The position numbers and the translations under genes are program-made. This document shows positions 1-8,485 of a DNA stretch of 64,000 nucleotides, in pieces (position 1 is the stretch's first letter; each line of letters starts with the position of its first letter). The stretch comes from an uncultured Lachnospiraceae bacterium (lineage in GTDB: Bacteria > Bacillota > Clostridia > Lachnospirales > Lachnospiraceae): the NCBI GenBank assembly GCA_910583605.1, contig CAJTXN010000003.1:62001-126000 (forward strand). Reading direction: 5' to 3'. A model generated the notes under the pieces. It had not been told where the DNA came from. It worked only from the letters and a program-made list of their open reading frames with translations, and ran no database searches.

Positions 1-1247
1 ATGTTGGTCTGCCGTTGGCGGTAGAGAAAGCAAAAGCCGGATTTCAAACCATTGGTTTCGACGTGCAAAAAAAGAAAGTGGATATGGTGAATCAGGGACA
101 AAACTATATTGGAGATGTAGTAAATGAGGATTTATCAGAACTTGTAAAATCGGGTATGTTAAGAGCAACCGATGATTTCAGTTTCGTTAAAGACGTGGAT
201 TTTATTGCGATTTGTGTTCCTACACCATTGGACGAGCATCAGCAGCCGGATATCAGCTGCGTAAAAAATTCCACAATTGAAATTGCAAAGTATCTTGCGA
301 AAGAAACGATTGTGGTGCTGGAATCTACTACATATCCGGGAACAACAGAAGAATTAATAAAACCTTTATTGGAAGAAGGTTCGGGTTTGAAATGTGGAGA
401 GGATTTTTATCTGGCGTTTTCACCGGAACGGGTAGACCCTGGGAATTTAATATATAAGACGAAGAATACGCCAAAAGTAGTAGGCGGAGTCGGAAAAGAT
501 GCTACTCAGGTAGCAGCGGCTATGTACAGGGCCGTACTGGAGGGGGATGTGTTTGAGGTATCCAGTCCGGCAGTTGCAGAGATGGAGAAGATTTTGGAAA
601 ATACATATCGGAATATTAATATAGGAATGGTAAACGAACTGACCATGCTTTGCAATGAGATGGGAATCAGTATGTGGGAGGTTATAGAAGCTGCAAAAAC
701 TAAACCTTACGGATATCAGGCATTTTATCCGGGACCGGGACTGGGCGGTCATTGTATTCCGCTGGACCCGTATTATCTGAGCTGGAAAGCAAGAGAGTAT
801 GGATTCCATACTTCCATGATTGAAAGTTCCATGATGATAAATGATAAGATGCCGGAGTATTGTGTGGAACGGGCAGGAAAGATATTAAACAGATATAAGA
901 AAGCGCTGAATGGTTCCAGGATATTGGTATTGGGCGTGGCATATAAACAGGATATCGATGATTACAGAGAGAGCCCTGCATTGAAAGTAATAAAGATTTT
1001 AGAACAGGAAGGTGCAATTGTAGACTTTTATGACCCCTGGATTGCGGAATATAATTACAAGGGAGATAAAAAACAAGGTTTGTCCAGGATTGACGACGAA
1101 GTGATTCGGAACTATGACCTGATAATGATTACAACGGCACATACGAATGTGGATTATGAAATGATACAAAGAAATGCAAAAGTAATCTTTGATACCAAAA
1201 ATGTGACAAAGAATTTATCGGATCGTCAGAATATTGAAGTATTATAA
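1..1247 (+). CDS. wbpA: Nucleotide-sugar 6-dehydrogenase (UDP-HexNAc dehydrogenase, WbpA-like), 5' truncated by window edge
   Basis: UDP-glucose/GDP-mannose dehydrogenase family enzyme that oxidises C6 of a UDP-N-acetylhexosamine to the uronic acid in two NAD-dependent steps in the cytoplasm. The frame is open to the left edge: codons from base 3 read VGLPLAVEKAKAG, the end of the family's N-terminal GxGYVGLPLA dinucleotide-binding motif, so the true start lies outside the window and the apparent start at base 15 is not real. Visible family marks are the catalytic cysteine in GLGGHCIPLDP (around base 740) and the C-terminal segment GVAYKQDIDDYRESPA. The next three genes are WbpB-, WbpD- and WbpE-like, so the product is probably UDP-GlcNAcA as first intermediate of UDP-GlcNAc(3NAc)A. 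A UDP-ManNAc dehydrogenase (WecC) is the alternative; substrate cannot be read from sequence alone. Confidence 0.88.
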   Translation, partial: VGLPLAVEKAKAGFQTIGFDVQKKKVDMVNQGQNYIGDVVNEDLSELVKSGMLRATDDFSFVKDVDFIAICVPTPLDEHQQPDISCVKNSTIEIAKYLAKETIVVLESTTYPGTTEELIKPLLEEGSGLKCGEDFYLAFSPERVDPGNLIYKTKNTPKVVGGVGKDATQVAAAMYRAVLEGDVFEVSSPAVAEMEKILENTYRNINIGMVNELTMLCNEMGISMWEVIEAAKTKPYGYQAFYPGPGLGGHCIPLDPYYLSWKAREYGFHTSMIESSMMINDKMPEYCVERAGKILNRYKKALNGSRILVLGVAYKQDIDDYRESPALKVIKILEQEGAIVDFYDPWIAEYNYKGDKKQGLSRIDDEVIRNYDLIMITTAHTNVDYEMIQRNAKVIFDTKNVTKNLSDRQNIEVL

Positions 1248-1271
1248 TATGGTTGATGAAAGGAAAATATT

Positions 1272-2357
1272 ATGAGATATGCATTAATTGGCTGCGGAAG
1301 AATTGCAAAAAATCATGTTAAGGCAGCGGTAAACAATCAACTGGAGTTTGTGGCGGCCTGTGATCTGATGAAAGAAAATATTGCAGATGTTTTGTTGCGG
1401 GGGGAATACCCGGCGCCGGAAACCGTAAAGCAATATACGGATTATAAAAAAATGATTGAGGAGAATCGCATTGACCTGATTGCCATAGCAACCGAAAGCG
1501 GTTCTCATGCGGAAATTGCCCTGCATTGTATTGAACATGGGATTCATGTGATTATAGAAAAACCAATGGCCATGTCAATAAAAGATGCAGATGAAATCAT
1601 AAAAAAGGCAGAAGAATATGGTGTGAAAGTATGTGCATGTCATCAGAACCGTTTTAATGTAGCCGTTCAGAAGTTAAGACAGGCAATAGAACAAAATCGA
1701 TTCGGAAGGCTGTCTCACGGTTCTGTGCATGTCAGATGGAACCGGAATAAAGGTTATTATACTCAGGCGCCCTGGAGAGGAACCTGGGAGCATGACGGGG
1801 GAACCCTGATGAATCAGTGTATTCATGGAATCGATTTACTGCGATGGATGTTTGGAGAAGAAGTAGAGGAAGTGTATGGTGCTGCCAGACAGCAGTTCCA
1901 TGATTACCTGGAGGCGGAAGATGTAGGAATGGCGGTTGTTAAGTTTAAGAATGGCGCCATTGCAACCATAGAGGGAACTACAAATGTTTATCCGAAAAAT
2001 ATGGAAGAAACTCTTTATGTGTTTGGGGAAAGAGGAACGGTTAAAATTGGCGGTACTTCTACCAATAATATAGATGTATGGGATTTTGATGAAGAAACAG
2101 AGGAAGACAGAAATAACAAAGGATTAGAAGAGGCCACCAGTAATGTATACGGAAACGGGCATACCAGCCTTTATGCAGATATGATGGAAGCCGTTAAAGA
2201 AGACCGGGCGCCTTATGTGGATGCAAAAGCGGGGAGAAATGCAGTAGAAATGATACTTGCCATTTATAAAAGCCAGAAAGAGGGAAAACCGGTGAAATTA
2301 CCGTTAAATGACTTTTCCACACTGGATATGACCGGAGAATTTGATAAAGATGAATGA
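1272..2357 (+). CDS. wbpB: Gfo/Idh/MocA oxidoreductase, WbpB-like UDP-GlcNAcA 3-dehydrogenase
   Basis: NAD-dependent oxidoreductase of the Gfo/Idh/MocA family, 361 residues, the usual length. The Rossmann motif GCGRIA lies at residues 7-12 and the family motif EKP at 96-98 (the lysine helps catalysis); a histidine/aspartate-rich stretch GGTLMNQCIHGIDLLRW follows in the C-terminal domain. In the Pseudomonas O-antigen pathway WbpB oxidises C3 of UDP-GlcNAcA and WbpE then transaminates the 3-keto sugar. The gene sits 24 bp after the dehydrogenase and overlaps the acyltransferase behind it, with the aminotransferase next, which is the set of activities this route needs. The exact sugar is inferred from neighbours. 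Confidence 0.85.
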   Translation: MRYALIGCGRIAKNHVKAAVNNQLEFVAACDLMKENIADVLLRGEYPAPETVKQYTDYKKMIEENRIDLIAIATESGSHAEIALHCIEHGIHVIIEKPMAMSIKDADEIIKKAEEYGVKVCACHQNRFNVAVQKLRQAIEQNRFGRLSHGSVHVRWNRNKGYYTQAPWRGTWEHDGGTLMNQCIHGIDLLRWMFGEEVEEVYGAARQQFHDYLEAEDVGMAVVKFKNGAIATIEGTTNVYPKNMEETLYVFGERGTVKIGGTSTNNIDVWDFDEETEEDRNNKGLEEATSNVYGNGHTSLYADMMEAVKEDRAPYVDAKAGRNAVEMILAIYKSQKEGKPVKLPLNDFSTLDMTGEFDKDE

Positions 2358-3258
2358 GACAGCTTTAAGTAGTTTGGAAGAGAAATTTTTGATGAAAGTA
2401 ATGCGCGATGCCGTGATTAAGTCAGCAGGTTTTTTAGATGCTGTTTATGGAGACAGTAATTTTGTCTTCCTGAGGAATGAGAAATATATTTCATCAGTAC
2501 TTAATAATCCAGATATTTCAGCGGTATTTACAACTGAAGAAATAGCAGCCCGGATTAAAAGTGATAATATTGGAATTGTTGTCAGCGATAATCCTGAAAA
2601 ACTATTTTTTGAAGTGCATAATTATCTGGTGGAAGAAAAGTTCTATGGTGAAGATATTGAAAATTCCATAAGCCGGACTGCAGTAATTGCGGATAATGTA
2701 TATATTGCTTCCAATAATGTAATAATTGGTGAAAATGTGGTGATAGAACCAAATGTAAGCATACTGGGACATGTGAAAATCGGAAATAATTGTTACATTG
2801 GTGCAGGTACGGTTTTGGGAGGCCGTGGATTTAAGTATTATAGAGATGCCGATGTTACCATACATATGCAGCAGGCAGGCTGGACGGATATCGGAGATAA
2901 TGTGGAGATTCTTTCAAATACCTGTATTGAGCGGGGAATTATAGACGATACCGTTATTGGAGAGAATACAATGATCAGTTCTCATGTAACCATTAGCCAT
3001 GGCGTTAAGATTGGCAGAGGATCCGCCATATCGGCAGGCGCAGCGCTGGCCGGGGCCGTGGAAGTGGATGATGGTGTGTGGATAGGATTAAATGCTTCTG
3101 TTAAACAAAAAGTCCGTATTGGCGAAAAAGCATATATTTGTATGGGGGCAGTGGTAACCAAAAATGTAGAACCGGGACAAAAGGTATCCGGTAATTTTGC
3201 AGTAGAGCATGAGAAAAATATAGCAAATGTGAAACAAATAGCGGGACTGCAATTATAA
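2350..3258 (+). CDS. wbpD: Left-handed beta-helix N-acyltransferase with extra N-terminal domain (WbpD-like role, LpxD-like architecture)
   Basis: Hexapeptide-repeat acyltransferase, about 302 residues. From about residue 110 to the end it shows repeated [IV]G-x4 turns (IGENVVIEPNVSI, VKIGNNCYIGAG, IGRGSAISAG), typical of a left-handed beta-helix trimer using an acyl-CoA or acyl-ACP. Known WbpD is under 200 residues; here a separate domain of about 110 residues precedes the helix, as in LpxD. The ATG at 2350 is preferred over the TTG at 2341 because it has GGAGAA about 10 bases upstream; it overlaps the stop of the preceding gene, implying translational coupling. Given the neighbours the likely job is N-acetylation of the C3 amino group of UDP-GlcNAc3NA. 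Assignment of donor and acceptor is inference. Confidence 0.75.
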   Translation: MNETALSSLEEKFLMKVMRDAVIKSAGFLDAVYGDSNFVFLRNEKYISSVLNNPDISAVFTTEEIAARIKSDNIGIVVSDNPEKLFFEVHNYLVEEKFYGEDIENSISRTAVIADNVYIASNNVIIGENVVIEPNVSILGHVKIGNNCYIGAGTVLGGRGFKYYRDADVTIHMQQAGWTDIGDNVEILSNTCIERGIIDDTVIGENTMISSHVTISHGVKIGRGSAISAGAALAGAVEVDDGVWIGLNASVKQKVRIGEKAYICMGAVVTKNVEPGQKVSGNFAVEHEKNIANVKQIAGLQL

Positions 3259-3321
3259 GACAGAGCGGAAAGGAAATAATGCGGCAGTATTTCAGGGGCT
3301 GCTATATGCATGGGTATAGTC

Positions 3322-4446
3322 ATGGAATTCAGAGATTTGAAAAGACAGTATAATGTTCTGAAGACTGACATAGATAAAGCAATTGCCGATACTTTGGAAA
3401 GAGGCGATTTTATATCCGGTCAGGCAGTAAAGGAATTAGAACAGGAATTGGCAGAGTATGTTGGAGTTAAATATTGTATTAGCTGTGGTAATGGTACGGA
3501 TGCACTGACAATTGCCCTGCGGGCATGGGAGACGGGAGCCGGTGATGCAGTGTTTGTTCCTGATTTTACATTTTTTGCTTCCGGCGAGGCGCCGGCTTCT
3601 CTGGGGGCGGTTCCTGTATTTGTAGATGTGGACAGACGTACGTTTAATATGATGCCGGACAGACTGGAAGAGGCAATACAGGCAGTACAGGCGGAAGGTA
3701 TCTATAAGCCAAAGGTCATTGTGACGGTAGATTTATTCGGCCAGCCTGCGGATTATAACGAAATCCGAAAAATAGCGGATAAATATGAACTGAAAATACT
3801 GGAAGACGGTGCACAGGGATTTGGCGGACAGATTGGTGAAAAAAAAGCCTGCGGATTTGGAGATATCAGTACAACTTCTTTTTTTCCGGCAAAACCGTTA
3901 GGCTGTTATGGCGACGGCGGCGCCATTTTTACCAATGATGCGGAAATGGAAAAACTAATTCGTTCGATCTGTGTCCATGGAAAGGGAATAAATAAATATG
4001 ATAATGTCCGGCTGGGAACAAATTCCAGGATGGATACCCTGCAGGCGGCTATCCTGCAGATTAAACTCAGGGCTTTTCGGGAATACGAATTGCAGAAAGT
4101 AAATGAGGCGGCAGATTTATACAATAAATATTTAAAAGATTATGTAAAGACACCTGTAATCCGACAGGGATATTATTCCAGCTATGCACAATATACGATT
4201 ATAGTGGACGGTCCTGGAAGCCGAGAGCAGATTCAGGAGGCATTAAAACAGAAGCAGATACCTTCCATGACATATTATGTAAAGGGAATGCATGAACAGT
4301 TGGCATTTCAGAATTGTATACGCAGGGATTTATCATATCCGAATACGGATTATTTGAAAGACAGAGTAATTTCGCTGCCGATGCATCCTTATTTAACAGA
4401 AGAAGAGATTGAACAGGTTTCCCGCATAATAATAGAGAATATATGA
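3322..4446 (+). CDS. wbpE: DegT/DnrJ/EryC1 sugar aminotransferase (WbpE-like)
   Basis: PLP-dependent nucleotide-sugar aminotransferase that would convert the 3-keto UDP-uronic acid made by the WbpB-like enzyme into the 3-amino sugar, with glutamate as donor. Family signatures: start MEFRDLKRQYN, the SCGNGTDALTIALRA phosphate-binding loop, EDGAQGFGG with the PLP-contacting aspartate, and the Schiff-base lysine at residue 191 in SFFPAKPLG followed by GDGGAIFTND. The ATG at 3322 fits the family N-terminus better than the ATG at 3310; neither has a strong ribosome binding site. It is the fourth and last member of the wbpABDE-like set and is followed after 41 bp by the DUF115 protein. Confidence 0.85.
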   Translation: MEFRDLKRQYNVLKTDIDKAIADTLERGDFISGQAVKELEQELAEYVGVKYCISCGNGTDALTIALRAWETGAGDAVFVPDFTFFASGEAPASLGAVPVFVDVDRRTFNMMPDRLEEAIQAVQAEGIYKPKVIVTVDLFGQPADYNEIRKIADKYELKILEDGAQGFGGQIGEKKACGFGDISTTSFFPAKPLGCYGDGGAIFTNDAEMEKLIRSICVHGKGINKYDNVRLGTNSRMDTLQAAILQIKLRAFREYELQKVNEAADLYNKYLKDYVKTPVIRQGYYSSYAQYTIIVDGPGSREQIQEALKQKQIPSMTYYVKGMHEQLAFQNCIRRDLSYPNTDYLKDRVISLPMHPYLTEEEIEQVSRIIIENI

Positions 4447-4487
4447 CTTTGGCAGCATAGAGTATTGAACTGGAAGAAAGGACTGAT

Positions 4488-7400
4488 ATGGTGGAAAACA
4501 ATATTTTTCAAAAAAATGTGCAGGCGCTGGCGGATATTTTTCCGAAATTGGTACAGCAGGTTGCAGATTATCTGGAACAGTATGATCCGGAAAGCGGAAA
4601 TGCATATTTGGATACATCCGTTAACGGGGAGCCGATTATTGCGGTTAAGGAAAATGAGCGTTTATGGTATTTAAACAGCAGATATAGTGCGGCAGACAGT
4701 TCCTACAGATGGGCAGAGCAGTACAGGGATAAAAACAGACTCGCGGTATTTGTATTGTATGGATTATCGGACGGAAGCCACATCAGGGAATTGTTAAAGA
4801 ATACCTGTGAGACCAATTTCATCCTTATATATGAACCGTATACGGATGTATTTATGAAAGTTCTTATGAATATAGATATTTCGGACCTGATTTACAGTCA
4901 GAGAGTGGTAATAGCAGTTAATAATATCAATATGGAGGCAGCATATGAATTTGTAACCGCAGCAATTGATTACAGTAAGATTCGGCTGGTAGAGTACGGA
5001 AGTCTTCCAAATTATAACAGTATTTATCCGGAAGGATGGGCCGAGCTGATACGGCTGGTAAAAAATGCTGTAGAAGTGTTGGTTTTGGATAGAAATACCC
5101 AGATTAGTTTTTCACATGAATTTATTTTAAATATGCTGTCAAATTTTGATGATATACCGGAACAATATGTTATTAATCAGTTAAAAGAAAAATTTGATAC
5201 CTGTGATATAGCAGATATTCCTGCCATTATAGTATCGGCAGGTCCGTCATTAGATAAAAATATATCCGAATTAAAAAAGGCAGAGGGAAAAGCATTTATT
5301 ATTGCGGCAGATACTGCATTGAAATCAGTTCTGAATGCAGGTGTAACTCCTGACCTTGTAATGACGGTAGATCCGCATAAACCTGCATATTTGTTTGCAC
5401 ACAGCAAAATGATTCATCTGCCAATGGTAGTATGCCCGCAGTCAAACAAAGAATTGTGGGGAATTCATTATGGAAAGAGATTTTATTTTGTTGATGATAA
5501 ATCTTATATCAGTGATTTATATATGAGATATGCCGGCATTGAGGCGGCACCGTTGGAGACCGGAGGTTCTGTTTCTAATAATTGTTTTTCATTGGCACAG
5601 TATTGCGGTTTTAAAACGCTTATCTTAATCGGTCAGGATCTGGCATTTACAAATAATAAAAAGCATACTGTTGCAGCGTATGATGGAGCAGATTTTGATA
5701 AAATGAAATCAGATGAAAAATATGTAGAAGTTGAGGATATTTATGGTGGAAAAGTTCTGACCAATAAAGGAATGGAAGCGTATTTGAAGTGGTTTGAAAA
5801 GCAGATACTGCGATATCCGGAATTAAAAGTAATCGATGCAACGGAAGGTGGTGCAAAGATTCGGGGAAGTGAGATTATTACTTTTAATGAAGCAATTGAA
5901 CGGGAATGTATAAAATCATTAGATATTAAGGAGATAATAGCAGATATTCCACCAGTGTTTGATGATGAAACAAGGAGAGCTATTTATAAAGAATTTGCGG
6001 AGCTGTCAGATGATTTGCAGGAATTTAAGAAGAAAATTAATTTAGGGATTAGGGATTATAATAAATTATATGAATTGTTCCGTAAAAATAAAACAGCTTC
6101 TAGGGAATATGAAAAATGTCTGAAGGGAATTGAACAGATAAATTATGATGTTGAACATGTACCATTTATGGAACTGGCGGCAATATATAACCGGGAAACA
6201 GAATATGAGATTCAGGGAACAATGAATGACGAGCGTGAAGACCAGTTGGATGAAATCCGGAGTATTGTGGAATCAGGCAAAAAACTGCTGAATTCATATA
6301 ATGATGCTATTGACCAGCTGATTGGCGATCTGGCAGAAAAAAGGAGGATTAGTATGCGTGAATTGTATGAGAGTTTGTCACGTGTCCGTTTCCGTATGAA
6401 CAGAGTGGTTAATTATTACAGGGTGGATGATTATTTAAATGGGAATATACAATTTAGGGGGTTTATTGATCATCTGACAGAAACCATTGATTTAATCAGA
6501 ATATATGAGAATTCGGAAAACAAACCATTTGAAATTGATTTAAATATTTTTAATTCCATGCTTAGTAATATATTATATGCACAAGAGAATAAGGACTATC
6601 TTTATGTTGCTGATTTAATGGAAGGACAATATATATCTTTTATTAATGGAATAACATTGAATTTAGTAGAGCATGGATTAGTTCCGTTTGAGGAATATGA
6701 AATGGAGAATATAGAGGCTCTTAGAGTAAGATATCCGGAATTATTGGAAGAATTAATGAAGATTGACACAATAGATGAGAATAAGTATCAAATCGCCGTT
6801 ACTTATGCAGGAGGTGTGACAGTCAGAATTAATTCAAAAATTACATATGAGGGAACCATTGATCCTTATGTGGATGCAGTACAAAAGTTTGAAAAAAGTA
6901 TTGAACCTGGAACTCGTGAAAATATAATTGTTGGTTTGAATTTTTCATGGGTACAGGCGATTAATAATCTTGATAAAGGAAAAGAAATTTATGTTTATGA
7001 ACATGATATAAAACTGTTTAAAATATTTTTTAAATTTCGAAATCTTTGCGGGATTATAAATTCGCCGAATATCCATTTGATTTATGATAAAGACTTTTCA
7101 AAGCTTTCGCAGCATTTAAAGGAGTTTAAGGGAAAACTTTTGATTCATCAGCCATGTATTGCCAATATAGAAAATCCGGAATTAAGAAGAACTCTGCAGC
7201 TTGCGTTTACTTCTATCAATTCTATCTATAGTCAAAAGAAAATGCTGGAAAAGAATTTTATAGAAAATTTATTGCTGGGACCAAAGGTCATTGATGAAAT
7301 CAGGCAGGAATTCAAAGAAAAAGATTTAATTTTTGTCGCAGGCGGCCCTTCTTTGGATAATGATATGAATGTATTGGAAACGATGGCAAAAGACGGAAAT

Positions 7401-8015
7401 TATTTAATAGTGGCAGCAGGGACTGTTTCGAAGAAACTATTGAAAAAGAAAATCATACCGGATTATATTATTTTATCAGACGCCAAGGATTCTATTATTG
7501 AACAGATAAGAGGAATTGATGAGGAGTCGATGAAAAATATAAAACTATTATATTTATCTACAGTGTCTTCTTCTGTTGTAAAATATTGGATAGGAAAGAA
7601 ATATATGTTATTGCAGATGGACTTCGATAAGTCAGAAACATATGCAGCCAATATTGGAGCGGATTTATTTGAGACGGGAGGTTCTGTTTCTACTCTTGCA
7701 GTAGATATGGCAATCCGTATGCAGTGTAAAAGTCTGATTTGTGTAGGACTGGACTTGGCTTATACCAATGGAAAAATTCATGCCAGTGACTGCAAAGAAG
7801 AACATGATATAGGAGAGTTAAATGATGAATTTTTAGTGTCTTCCGTAGATGGTTCTGAAATAAAGACAACTAAGGTTTGGGAAATCTATCGGAAATTTAT
7901 AGAATCAAGAATTAACCGGCCGGATGTAAAAATTAATATCTATAATACAGCAAAAGGGGCTGATATAAAAGGGATGAAACATGAGAGCTTGGAGGATTTG
8001 ATATGCAGAAAATAA
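4488..8015 (+). CDS. Double-DUF115 motility-associated glycosyltransferase (Maf-like), tandem duplication
   Basis: A 1175-residue protein with two copies of the DUF115 (MAF_flag10 / MptE-like) domain. Copy one, about residues 245-400, carries SAGPSLDKN, LETGGSVSNN and LIGQDLAFTN; copy two, about 945-1110, carries AGGPSLDND, FETGGSVST and CVGLDLAYTN with a similar spacing of roughly 105 residues between the first two motifs. Maf proteins transfer CMP-activated pseudaminic or legionaminic acid to serine/threonine of flagellin before export, and the common form has one such domain in about 600-750 residues. The stretch between copies (about 470-900) is rich in charged helices. No signal peptide or membrane segment is seen, so it acts in the cytoplasm. 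CMP-nonulosonate genes downstream at 10.5-13.2 kb and 31-35 kb support the role. Whether both heads are active cannot be told by eye. Confidence 0.85.
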   Translation: MVENNIFQKNVQALADIFPKLVQQVADYLEQYDPESGNAYLDTSVNGEPIIAVKENERLWYLNSRYSAADSSYRWAEQYRDKNRLAVFVLYGLSDGSHIRELLKNTCETNFILIYEPYTDVFMKVLMNIDISDLIYSQRVVIAVNNINMEAAYEFVTAAIDYSKIRLVEYGSLPNYNSIYPEGWAELIRLVKNAVEVLVLDRNTQISFSHEFILNMLSNFDDIPEQYVINQLKEKFDTCDIADIPAIIVSAGPSLDKNISELKKAEGKAFIIAADTALKSVLNAGVTPDLVMTVDPHKPAYLFAHSKMIHLPMVVCPQSNKELWGIHYGKRFYFVDDKSYISDLYMRYAGIEAAPLETGGSVSNNCFSLAQYCGFKTLILIGQDLAFTNNKKHTVAAYDGADFDKMKSDEKYVEVEDIYGGKVLTNKGMEAYLKWFEKQILRYPELKVIDATEGGAKIRGSEIITFNEAIERECIKSLDIKEIIADIPPVFDDETRRAIYKEFAELSDDLQEFKKKINLGIRDYNKLYELFRKNKTASREYEKCLKGIEQINYDVEHVPFMELAAIYNRETEYEIQGTMNDEREDQLDEIRSIVESGKKLLNSYNDAIDQLIGDLAEKRRISMRELYESLSRVRFRMNRVVNYYRVDDYLNGNIQFRGFIDHLTETIDLIRIYENSENKPFEIDLNIFNSMLSNILYAQENKDYLYVADLMEGQYISFINGITLNLVEHGLVPFEEYEMENIEALRVRYPELLEELMKIDTIDENKYQIAVTYAGGVTVRINSKITYEGTIDPYVDAVQKFEKSIEPGTRENIIVGLNFSWVQAINNLDKGKEIYVYEHDIKLFKIFFKFRNLCGIINSPNIHLIYDKDFSKLSQHLKEFKGKLLIHQPCIANIENPELRRTLQLAFTSINSIYSQKKMLEKNFIENLLLGPKVIDEIRQEFKEKDLIFVAGGPSLDNDMNVLETMAKDGNYLIVAAGTVSKKLLKKKIIPDYIILSDAKDSIIEQIRGIDEESMKNIKLLYLSTVSSSVVKYWIGKKYMLLQMDFDKSETYAANIGADLFETGGSVSTLAVDMAIRMQCKSLICVGLDLAYTNGKIHASDCKEEHDIGELNDEFLVSSVDGSEIKTTKVWEIYRKFIESRINRPDVKINIYNTAKGADIKGMKHESLEDLICRK

Positions 8016-8341
8016 TTGAGAAGGTTAGGAATGTTTTGGTCAGGACAGACGGTATATACGAAATGTTGTGTAAAAATAATACAAATTCCGCAATGAAGGC
8101 GATTAATCAGATTATGCCGGAGTTGAATGAGATCATTATGAAACTGATATCAGAGATTCCTTATTACCGGAAGCAGGGAGTGGATTTGCCTGAAGATGTG
8201 ATTTTGGCACAGCTTCAGAATCTTTTGGAAGCATTTGAACATAGTGATATAGTAATGCTGGCAGACACATTGAAATATGAGCTTACGGATACATTAAAGG
8301 TATATGAGGAAATATTAGTACAATTAGAGGCAGGCTCTTAA
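8003..8341 (+). CDS. Small helical protein of unknown function, coupled to the Maf-like gene
   Basis: A 112-residue acidic, all-helical-looking protein with no signal peptide, membrane segment or metal motif. Its ATG lies inside the 3' end of the double-DUF115 gene (13-bp overlap) with a GGAGG ribosome binding site inside that gene, so translation is probably coupled. Size, helical character and position recall a flagellin-binding chaperone such as FliS, but I see no FliS signature and do not assign that function. A partner or scaffold for the glycosyltransferase is a reasonable inference from the overlap. Confidence 0.7.
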   Translation: MQKIIEKVRNVLVRTDGIYEMLCKNNTNSAMKAINQIMPELNEIIMKLISEIPYYRKQGVDLPEDVILAQLQNLLEAFEHSDIVMLADTLKYELTDTLKVYEEILVQLEAGS

Positions 8342-8485
8342 TTTATTTTCAGATTGAATATTTTCAGATGACATTGAATTTGAAATACGTTATAATAACG
8401 TACAGTCAGACTAATATGTATCAGATAAATGATGATTAAAGAAAGTTTTTTTAAAACAGTAATTATATGGAAAACGAGGGATAGA

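Noticed and set aside
447..1017. Minus-strand ORFs of 105-120 codons inside the dehydrogenase gene
   Set aside because: They are shadows of the strong plus-strand coding frame, with cysteine/histidine-rich unnatural composition and no ribosome binding site. The same holds for the other antisense frames across the sugar genes and rpoB/rpoC.
4465..4674. 69-codon plus-strand ORF before the double-DUF115 gene
   Set aside because: It overlaps the start of the long gene in another frame, is rich in W/R/I and shows no family resemblance.
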